Shown here piece after piece: positions 57,892 to 64,000 of a stretch of DNA of 64,000 bases (within the stretch, counting starts at the first letter, position 1; every line of letters starts with the position of its first letter). Made by a program: the position numbers and the translations under genes. Origin of the DNA: CAVPXC01 sp963709505 (lineage in GTDB: Bacteria > Chloroflexota > Anaerolineae > JAAEKA01); assembly GCA_963709505.1 (NCBI GenBank), contig CAVPXC010000030.1, positions 1 to 64,000 of the forward strand, in the 5' to 3' direction. The notes under the pieces are model-generated. The model saw nothing but the letters and a program-made list of their open reading frames with translations, ran no database searches and was not told the origin of the DNA.

Positions 57892-59816
57892 TTATGGCTG
57901 CGAGAAAGTCGCCAGCGTCTCAAGATAATACTGCGGCAGGCCGATGTCATAGCGGCGGCCGTCCATCACCAGCCCGAGGAAGCCCTGCTCCTGGCGCAGA
58001 CGGTCCAGCGCCGAGGTCAGCTGGAACTCGCCGCGCTCCCGGACGTTGTTGGCGATGTGTTCGTCCAGATAGTCGAAGATCTGGGGGCTGATGATGTACT
58101 GGCCGAAGACCGTCAGGTAGGTGTCGTCGGCCAGGCCAGGCACGCGCAGGCTGGTGCGGGCGTGGTCGAGCGTGGGCTTCTCGGCGAATTCGTTGACGCT
58201 CAACAGCTTGCCTTCCTCCAGCCACACGCCGGCCGCGGTGCCGAAGTTGGCGATGTCGCTCTCCGGTGTGGTACGCAGGCCGACGATGCTCGTGCCGTGC
58301 TGCTGGTATGCGTCCATTAGCTGCCCGGCGCACGATACCGGCCCATCGGAGCGGTAGATGTGGTCGCCGAGCATCAGCAGGAACGGCTCACCGCCCACCG
58401 CCTCCTTGGCGCACCAGACCGCATGCCCGAAGCCTTGTTGGGTCGTCTGAACCACGAAAGTCACGCGACGGCCGATGTCCAGAATGCGTCGCGAGTACTC
58501 TTGGAAATGCCGGGGAAGCTTGTTGTAGTTCTCGATCGAGATCTGCTGGTTGAAGAACTTGCGGAAATCGTCGAGGTCATCCTCTTGGACGATGATGATG
58601 ACCTGCTCGATGCCGGCGTCGATGGCTTCTTCCACGATGAGCAAGATCGCGGGCTTGGCGATGCCATCTCGATCCACGATCGGGAAGAGCTCTTTCTTGG
58701 CCGCTTTGGTGGCGGGGAACAGGCGCGTGCCGAAGCCGGCGGCCGGGATGACCGCCTTGCGCACGCGCTGGCCGGGCCGCAGGGTGAGGGTGTAGGCTGG
58801 CAGGCCCAGATCGCGCTTGAGGATCTCGATCACTGCCTGTTGATCGGCCTGGCTGCGCGCCAGGAACTGCGCGGTGCCGTCGCCCTGCGATCCCACGCCC
58901 TTGCCGCCCCAGATGTGCGGCTTGAGCGGCTCATAGGACAGCACACGGTGCAGCTCCGGCGCGGTCAGCTCCTCCGGGCAGGCCGGGATGGCGTAGCGGT
59001 CGAAGAAAGCCTGCGCTTCCGCCATCAGGTTGCCGAGCCGCTGCGCGTCGGAGGCTTCGAGCGCGTCCATGGCCTGGGTAACAATGCGCTTGTTGATCGG
59101 GCCGAGCAGCTCGTGCACGCCCTGTTCCATGGCGTTTTCGGCGAACGGATAGCAGCGGTTCAGCCGGTTGAGGATCTCCATCGTGTCCTTCTGCGCCTGC
59201 AGGTCCACGACGACGAAGTTCAGATCCTCTTTGACGTGCAGCTCGCTGGTGTCCAGCCGGTCGCCGTCGAAGACCATCAGCACCGGCCGGTTGCCGAAGG
59301 CGCAGCCTTGATCCATGCGGCCGCAGCGCGAGGGGGTGGTGATTTCGCCCTGGTACGCCAGCTCCATCTCGCCGCGCACGGTCAGCTTGAGGTCGTAGAC
59401 CCGGTTGAACGCGCGCGCGGCCAGCACGCAGATCGCCGCGCTGGAGGAGAGGCCCTTTTTCATGGGCAGGTCGGTCTTGAAGTTGTCGATCACCAGCCCA
59501 CGCACGTGGTAGTTGGTGAGCACCTGGTAGGCCACGCCGGCGACGTAGCTCCAGAAACCGCCCTCCTGCGCGACCTGCAAGCAGCACCTGCGGCTGCATC
59601 GGGATCTCGACCGGGCCATGGCGTACGCCGTCAGGGGTCGTCGTCGTCAGCACCAGGGAGTTGGGATGGGATGTCGACCTCGGCATAGATCCCCTGATCG
59701 GTGCCGCAGATCAGGGTGTAGCCATTTTCGATATCGGCGTTGATGCGCCGGTAGCCGCCTGCCCAGTCAGAATGTTCGCCAAACAGGCAGATGCGGCCGG
59801 GGACGAAGAGTTTCAT
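57892..59816 (-). CDS. GHMP sugar kinase fused to a GalU-like nucleotidyltransferase (two frameshifts)
   Basis: About 640 residues. The N-terminal half is a GHMP kinase of the galactokinase type: the sugar-binding start KLFVPGRICLFGEHSDWAGG, the ATP loop LPMKKGLSSSAAICVLAARA and GRMDQGCAFG. The C-terminal half (about residue 345 on) is a UTP-glucose-1-phosphate uridylyltransferase-like domain: VIPAAGFGTRLFPATKAAKK, FVVQTTQQGFGHAVWCA, LMLGDHIY and FAEKPTLDHA. Frames change near 59640-59650 and 59578-59590, both in the kinase part. A kinase that makes sugar-1-phosphate joined to the enzyme that activates it would convert a free sugar directly to an NDP-sugar, like FKP for fucose but with the domains in reverse order. 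The sugar is unknown. The start is ATG 59816. Confidence 0.85.
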
Positions 59817-59825
59817 GGGGAGTCC

Positions 59826-60188
59826 TCATAAGATCAGCGGCCGCTGACGGACTTGCTTGCGGTCAACAACCGTGAACTTCTTGTCCAAAGAAAAGCCCGG
59901 CTGTGCCAGAAGCCGCTCCAAGAAGTCAGCCGGTTCCTCTGGTGTCGCCGGGTCGAAGCGAAAGTAAACAATTCCGCCAGGAGCAGGCAGCTTCAATCGG
60001 AAAACGAGTTCGCCAAAGTCGCGATCAAAGGTCAGGATGATGCTTTCTTCCTTGGCGCCGCGCCTCAAGATGTTTTCATCCGAGTTTCCTGGGGAGTCGA
60101 TGATCACGGCCGCGATGTCGTAGCCGGCTGCCCGCAGCCGTTTCACGCTTGGCAACGGGAAGTTTTCATCAGCCAAGAACTTGGTCAT
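59826..60188 (-). CDS. DUF5615 PIN-like putative toxin
   Basis: The 120-residue protein has the complete DUF5615 pattern: FLADENFPLPSVKRLRAAGY, IDSPGNSDENILRRGAKE and ILTFDRDFGELVF, with acidic residues in each block as in PIN-like nucleases. Its ATG overlaps the end of the DUF433 gene (4 bases). It is paired as a toxin by context. Confidence 0.8.
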   Translation of the reverse strand: MTKFLADENFPLPSVKRLRAAGYDIAAVIIDSPGNSDENILRRGAKEESIILTFDRDFGELVFRLKLPAPGGIVYFRFDPATPEEPADFLERLLAQPGFSLDKKFTVVDRKQVRQRPLIL

Positions 60189-60421
60189 GCTGCTGGGAGA
60201 GCGTACAGGGCTTCCTCACGCATGCACTCCGCCGAGAAAGCAAAGATGGCGCGTAAGGCTTTGGATGAAAGGGTTGGGTAGCTATCCAGGATTTGTTGCT
60301 CTGTCCATCCCGCGGCAAATAGTCCAAGGATGAAATCCACCGCCAGGCGCGTTCCTTTGACGACTGGTTTGCCCAGCAGGATTCGGGAATCCGAGTGGAT
60401 ATAGTCTCGCCAGTCCAACAT
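60185..60421 (-). CDS. DUF433 antitoxin
   Basis: The 78-residue protein reads MLDWRDYIHSDSRILLGKPV, VKGTRLAVDFILGLFAAGWT and QQILDSYPTLS, which is the DUF433 signature (G-K-P-x-x-x-G-T-R-x-x-V and winged-helix E-x-I-L-x-x-Y-P). ATG 60421 is preferred because AGGAGAGG lies 6-7 bases upstream; an ATG at 60460 in the same frame lacks this. Confidence 0.85.
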   Translation of the reverse strand: MLDWRDYIHSDSRILLGKPVVKGTRLAVDFILGLFAAGWTEQQILDSYPTLSSKALRAIFAFSAECMREEALYALPAA

Positions 60422-60475
60422 TAGTGCCTCTCCTTTCAACTTTGACCGATCCGTCGCCATTCTATCCTAAAATTA

Positions 60476-60501
60476 GCTCGGGCCGGTCTCGGACCGAGCC
60501 C
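60476..60501. repeat. palindrome GCTCGGGCCGGTC and adjoining dispersed repeat
   Basis: GCTCGGGCCGGTC-TCG-GACCGAGCCCGC is an imperfect hairpin, and its inverted copy is at 25499-25526. Seven bases beyond it the sequence TTCATCCACGGTTGCC (60508-60523) repeats position 43601-43616 exactly. The gap 60422-60601 holds no gene. Confidence 0.7.
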
Positions 60502-60601
60502 GCTGGATTCATCCACGGTTGCCAGGGAACCAGCGCATGGAAGTCTATACTGCGAACTTGCTCAATTCAGAGTATACATCGCACACCCGTTCCGTGCAAA
60601 G

Positions 60602-62373
60602 TCACATCGAAATCGATCCCTTGCGAAAGTCCGTCTGTCCCAGGATCGCATTGATCAGCACCGGCTTGCCGCTCGCGGCCGCCTGACGCGCTTGCTGCAG
60701 CACCTCACCTGCCAGCTCCGGGTCGTCCAGCTTGAACCCGATGCCGCCGAAGCCTTCGGCGACCCGGTGATAATCCGTGTGGCTAAGCACCGTGGCTACG
60801 TCGTCGCCCAGCATCTCGACCTGCTCGCGGGCGATCTGCGACCAGCTGGCGTCGTTGCCGACCAGGGCGATGACGGCCAGGCCGTGGCGCACGAAGGTGT
60901 CGAACTCGGCCAGGCTGTAGCCGGCTGAGCCATCGCCGTAGAGGATCCACACCTCGGCCTCGGGCCGGCACAGCTTGGCGCCCAGGGCAAAGCCCGCGCC
61001 AACGCCCAACGTGCCGAAGGGGCCGGGGTCCAGCCAGGTCAGCGGGCCGGGCGGCTGAACCGTGTACGAGGCCGTGGCCACAAAATCGCCGCCGTCGGCC
61101 ACCAGGATGGTCTGCGGGCCGATTTCTCGGTCGAGCTCGCGCAACAGGTGCAACGGGTTGACGCAGGCGAACGGTGTAGGGGCAGGGCTTGCCCCGCCTG
61201 CCCGTTCGTCGGTGACCGGATCCAATGCCTGTCGGGCGATTTCGTCGTTGCGTGCCGTATCGCGTGAGCGGAGCTGGCCGAGCCAGGCTGGCCAGCGGTC
61301 GCCGTTGCTCGAATTGGCCGGCAAGCTGCCGCAGAAACAGCCCCGGATCGCCCAAAACGCCGATGTCGGGTTTGCGGTTCTTGTTTAAGTCCTCGGCGCT
61401 GCGGTTGGCCGAAACGTAGAACGCGCTGCGGCGGATGTGGTTGCCGTAGTCCAGGCGGAAATCGGCCGGCACGCCGGCCAGCAGGACCAGGTCGGCCTCC
61501 TTGAGCGCCTCGCGGCGTTTGTGGCGCAGCTGCAACGGGTGGTCACGGCCGAGCAGCCCGCGTGCCATGCCGGAGAGATAGACCGGCGCGCCGATCTGTT
61601 CCAGCGCAGCGGCGACTTCGGCGACGTGCGCCGCGTCCAGCGTGGCCTGGCTGCCCACGATTAATACCGGCCGTTGGGCTCGCTGTAGCCGCTCGGCCAC
61701 CGCATCGCACCTTGCTGGCATCTGGCGTGAGCGGCTCGATCTGGAGCATCGGCCCGGCATGTTGCTTCTCGGCGCCGGCAAACATCCGGTTGACGTGCAA
61801 TGCAAGATATGCATTGACCGCCTTCTGGCCGATTGACTTCCCGCCGCGGCCAGTGCCGTAGAGTTTACGCACCATGCTTTCATCGTACAGCAGATCCACT
61901 GGGCACTCGACAAATACGGGACCAGGCACGTCGCTCTGCGCCTGGCGGAATGCCTCCTCCAGCGTGGGGACCAAATCCTTGACCCGGCGCACGGCCTTCG
62001 ACCATTTAACCACCGACGTGAACAGCGACATCTGGTCGATATCCTGCAGCGCGCCGCGGCCTTGCAGCGCGGTGGGCGCGGCGCCGCCGATGACGATCAC
62101 CGGCGATTGGGCCATCTGCGCGTTTTTGACGGCGGTCAGCGTGTTGGTGACGCCGGGGCCGGCTGTCACCGCTGCCACGCCGGGCCGGCCGGTCAAGCGG
62201 GCCGTGGCGTCGGCGGCGAAGACCGCGGTCGCCTCGTGGCGCGTGTCGATCACGCGGATGCCGGCGCGTTTGGCCGCCACCAGGATCGGCGAGATGTGCC
62301 CGCCGACCAGGGTGAAAAGAAACGGCACGCCCTGTGCCTTCAAGACTTCAGCGATGAGCTGTCCGCCGTTCAT
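60602..62373 (-). CDS. TPP-dependent acetolactate synthase/2-hydroxyacyl-CoA lyase-like enzyme (two frameshifts)
   Basis: About 590 residues restored. The TPP-binding N-terminal domain has the catalytic glutamate in [20 protein letters not shown], followed by [20 protein letters not shown] and [20 protein letters not shown]. The central domain includes [20 protein letters not shown], and the C-terminal PP domain has the TPP/Mg motif [20 protein letters not shown] with [11 protein letters not shown]. It most resembles ILVBL/HACL-type lyases rather than biosynthetic IlvB. Frames change at about 61707-61712 and 61308-61320. A GTAGGGGCAGGGCTTGCCCC repeat is embedded in frame at 61176-61204. ATG 62373 ([18 protein letters not shown]) is the start chosen; ATGs at 62394 and 62418 are alternatives. 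Confidence 0.85.
61176..61204. repeat. GTAGGGGCAGGGCTTGCCCC repeat inside the TPP enzyme gene
   Basis: It is a palindromic G-rich element related to AGGTAGGGGCACGGCCTTGC at 25022 and to the GTAGGGGCAGG fragment at about 19800-19812. Here it is read as G-G-A-S-P-A-P-T-P in the inter-domain linker of the TPP enzyme. Confidence 0.55.
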
Positions 62374-62456
62374 AGGGCCTCGAGTTGCGTTCATAGATGG
62401 TGATCGATCCGGCGCCATGTGCTGTTTGGTCGGATTTCATGGGTGGTTCGAATGGT

Positions 62457-62484
62457 TTGACTATGTTTAGAATTGTACTATACT
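62457..62484 (+). promoter_or_regulatory. candidate upstream promoter TTGACT-16-TATACT
   Basis: It lies in an A+T-rich patch between the divergent TPP enzyme and the DUF6516 pair, 165 bases before the latter. Both boxes match the consensus at 5 of 6 bases. Confidence 0.45.
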
Positions 62485-62612
62485 TGTGCGATATATGGCT
62501 GAGCGATCGACCATGAAACTCGATTGCTGTCCGCATGGTACCACACGTTGATTTTCCCATAAAATTTCGGCGTGGTCGCCGGTTTACGGGTGGGGTATGT
62601 GTGTTGGAGTAA

Positions 62613-62641
62613 TTGACAACATAGGCCTTTGCTGTTATCAT
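62613..62641 (+). promoter_or_regulatory. strong promoter giving a probably leaderless DUF6516 mRNA
   Basis: TTGACA (62613-62618), a 17-base spacer and TATCAT (62636-62641). The gene ATG is at 62649, 7 bases after the -10 box, where transcription normally starts, and no Shine-Dalgarno fits between. The gap 62374-62648 otherwise has no gene. Confidence 0.7.
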
Positions 62642-62648
62642 TTCCAAG

Positions 62649-62945
62649 ATGAAGGCTGTTGCACTGATTCGTCGTCGTCTCATTCTTGCTGCCGATGCAT
62701 TTGTCGAGATTTCGGTGTGGCGTGTTCCACAGGCAGTATCGCCATCTGACCATCTCTTCAAATATCGGCTAGCTTATGTAGTCGATGGTGAATGCGTGCT
62801 GCGATACGACAACGAACGCGGCAAGGGTGAACATCGGCACGTAGGCGCCGAAGAATTGCCTTACGTCTTTTCAACGCCCGATCAACTCATGATTGATTTC
62901 AGCGCCGATATTGCGAGGTGGAACGATGAACACGGTCGTGCTTGA
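62649..62945 (+). CDS. DUF6516 family putative toxin
   Basis: The 98-residue protein has the DUF6516 pattern: beta-rich ISVWRVPQAVSPSDHLFKYR, then the diagnostic VLRYDNERGKGEHRH and a C-terminal helix QLMIDFSADIARW. The predicted mRNA is leaderless. It overlaps the downstream HTH gene by 20 bases. Compare the more divergent DUF6516 copy at 49902, whose partner precedes it and has no HTH. Confidence 0.8.
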   Translation: MKAVALIRRRLILAADAFVEISVWRVPQAVSPSDHLFKYRLAYVVDGECVLRYDNERGKGEHRHVGAEELPYVFSTPDQLMIDFSADIARWNDEHGRA

Positions 62946-63333
62946 AGTTCGATCGCTGACCGAGACGCTTGCTGACGCAGCGCAAGTTATGAATACCGGT
63001 CGTGCAGAACACGAGGCGCATATTGGTTTCGCCACCCCTGAGTTGTTGTGGCAGGTGCTCACTGGCAAACGATGGCAACTGCTCAAGGCCATGTGTGGTG
63101 CGGGACCTCTGTCGATTCGCGAGGCAGCTCGCCGTGTTGGGCGCGACGTGAAGGCAGTTCACGGTGATATCACAGCTATGCTCAATGCGGGTTTGCTTGA
63201 TCGCACGGTGGACGGTCGCGTCGAATTCCCCTTCGAGGCCGTCAAAGTGGAGTTCATGTTGCAGGCCGCCCAGCATCAACAACCTGCGCGACCGAACAAG
63301 CCTGTGCACCGGACAGCCGATGGCCTTCGCTGA
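62926..63333 (+). CDS. HVO_A0114-like winged-helix regulator/antitoxin (COG4190)
   Basis: The 135-residue protein has an N-terminal leader with SLTETLADAAQVMNTG, then IGFATPELLWQVLTGKRWQL and a winged helix PLSIREAARRVGRDVKAVHG with DITAMLNAGLLDRTVDGRVE and FPFEAVKVEF. This is the COG4190 type that typically sits beside DUF6516. GAGGTGG precedes ATG 62926. The last residues, RPNKPVHRTADGLR, look like read-through into repeat DNA, so the original C-terminus may have been around QAAQHQQP. Confidence 0.8.
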   Translation: MNTVVLEVRSLTETLADAAQVMNTGRAEHEAHIGFATPELLWQVLTGKRWQLLKAMCGAGPLSIREAARRVGRDVKAVHGDITAMLNAGLLDRTVDGRVEFPFEAVKVEFMLQAAQHQQPARPNKPVHRTADGLR

Positions 63334-63706
63334 CCTTGGCCACACTACGCCAGCTTGCCAGTCGATTCGTTTGGCAGGGTGGTGCAGCCGAGTCTGTTCG
63401 TCAAGCCAGTGGGCGCGGTCGCCGGTTTGCGGGTGCGGCGACGCCTATGCGAGCGGGTGACGGGTGACGGCGATTGGCCGCAGCTTCCAGAAAGCGGCTT
63501 GTCTGGTGTCACCGGGCTTAGTTCAACTCAAGATTATCCTGCGATTCCCGCCGGACTTCGTGTGGCGGCTCTCATCCTGAACACCTGTCTGTCGTGATGA
63601 AGGTTGGCTTTGCCAATACGGTTCTCGCTTTGACGCCCGCACGCCAGAGGAATCTTCTATTCCGTTAGCCCTTTTACTCCGAGACCGTTCGATCACATGC
63701 TCGGAA
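63334..63706. other. non-coding stretch with an imperfect inverted repeat
   Basis: No credible gene is present; the longest open frame (63355-63597) lacks any recognisable pattern. CGAACAAGCCTGTGCACC (about 63293-63310) faces GGTGCAGCCGAGTCTGTTCG (about 63381-63400) as an imperfect hairpin. GGGTGAC GGGTGAC (63457-63470) is a short heptamer tract. Confidence 0.4.
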
Positions 63707-63735
63707 TTGCATTGTAGTATCCATTCGGATACACT
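63707..63735 (+). promoter_or_regulatory. promoter and operator of the HigBA-like remnant
   Basis: TTGCAT (63707-63712), a 17-base spacer and TACACT (63730-63735), with a perfect palindrome GTATCC-ATTC-GGATAC at 63717-63732 overlapping the -10 box. This is where a HigA-type antitoxin would repress. The toxin ATG follows 8 bases later, so the transcript may be leaderless. Confidence 0.5.
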
Positions 63736-63743
63736 GTGTCCTG

Positions 63744-63833
63744 ATGAACACCTTTCTGCGCTCTGAGGAATTCGATGCCTGGCTCGCCGGCTTGAAAGAC
63801 AAGATCGGACGGGCGCGGATAGCTAAGCCATGA
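63744..63833 (+). pseudogene. truncated HigB/Gp49-like toxin
   Basis: The 29-residue frame MNTFLRSEEFDAWLAGLKDK followed by IGRARIAKP matches the first helix of the phage Gp49-like/HigB RelE-superfamily toxins (F-D-x-W-L-x-x-L-x-D-x-x-x-x-x-R-I). It stops far short of the usual roughly 95-100 residues. The catalytic beta-sheet is absent, so the toxin is inactive. The TGA overlaps the antitoxin ATG. Confidence 0.7.
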
Positions 63834-64000
63834 CCAACTTTCGCCCCCTTCGATGCTGCCGATTATCTTGACGATGAGGAAACCATCGCGGAGTATCTAA
63901 CTGCCGCACTGGAAGATCCTAATCCTGACGTGTTCCTGGCGGCAGTGCGCGATGTGGCGCAGCGCTCACGGCATGGCGCAACTAGCCAGAGATACAGGTC
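63830..64000 (+). pseudogene. HigA-like antidote (COG3636), frameshifted and cut by the window edge
   Basis: From ATG 63830 the frame begins MTNFRP. After a C5 run at about 63843-63847 the recognisable sequence continues one frame over as PFDAADYLDDEETIAEYLTA and ALEDPNPDVFLAAVRDVAQR, the N-terminal part of addiction-module antidote proteins that precedes their HTH. The HTH should lie outside the window. Removing one C restores the frame. Confidence 0.7.

Noticed and set aside
63293..63400. Integron attC-like site after the COG4190 gene
   Set aside because: The arms CGAACAAGCC.../...GTCTGTTCG are imperfect, and the RYYYAAC/GTTRRRY core boxes do not fit. No second cassette junction is visible.
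63355..63597. 80-residue open frame in the right-hand gap
   Set aside because: No recognisable domain, no ribosome-binding site, and it overlaps repeat-like DNA.
1..64000. tRNA, rRNA or other stable RNA genes
   Set aside because: I saw no GGTTCGAATCC-type T-arm with matching acceptor stem or rRNA core sequence. A covariance scan would be needed to exclude them fully.

Overview
The window looks like a chromosomal segment of a Chloroflexota bacterium (Anaerolineae/Caldilineae-like). It is G+C-rich and gene-dense. It carries the DUF2298 (Chlor_Arch_YYY) and TIGR03663 membrane protein families, which are known mainly from Chloroflexi and Archaea, plus dockerin-type secreted proteins, several small toxin-antitoxin pairs and abundant intergenic palindromes. 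The taxonomic call is inference from gene families, not a database match.

Layout. 1-8.2 kb: a SnoaL-like protein, a secreted GGG-x-x-N repeat protein, and a MacAB-like ABC export operon (adaptor, permease, ATPase). 8.4-14.5 kb: a 7-TM protein, a PlsC acyltransferase, a YqiA-like hydrolase and its broken partial copy, a DUF433/PIN-like toxin-antitoxin pair, a solitary Eco57I/PstI-class adenine methyltransferase and a DoxX-like protein. 14.6-20.9 kb: an Lhr-type helicase and DNA polymerase IV. 21.2-25.5 kb: an M28 peptidase with a dockerin, a phospholipase D protein with three repeated C-terminal domains, then a non-coding block of nested inverted and tandem repeats. 25.6-30.0 kb: a histidine cluster hisD-hisC-hisB-(DUF402)-hisH. 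31-33.8 kb: an M24 peptidase and a DUF348/G5/3D cell-wall protein. 33.8-49.4 kb: a plus-strand envelope locus of GT39-YYY fusion, ECF sigma, anti-sigma, second YYY, GT-C-like protein, and TIGR03663 protein fused to an apparently six-bladed NHL propeller. 49.6-57.6 kb: a DUF6516 pair, an MttB-family protein, a Crp/Fnr regulator, a secreted FN3/Ig-like protein, a VapBC-like pair and a PYROXD2-like oxidoreductase. 57.7-64 kb: DUF2283, a GHMP kinase-nucleotidyltransferase fusion, a DUF433/DUF5615 pair, a TPP enzyme, a DUF6516/HTH pair and a decayed HigBA-like pair.

Two properties cut across the window. First, many conserved genes are interrupted by single-base frameshifts, about 25 in all, while homology continues in the next frame. 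This is most easily explained by residual assembly indels, so I give the restored gene spans. Second, two repeat classes recur. One is a family of intergenic palindromes with a GATCGGACCGGT-type stem. The other is a set of tandem tracts with a period of about 7 bp, often lying inside coding sequences (Lhr, both YYY proteins, the G5/3D protein). The 33.8-49.4 kb locus, the kinase-nucleotidyltransferase fusion and the in-gene heptamer tracts are the most interesting parts.
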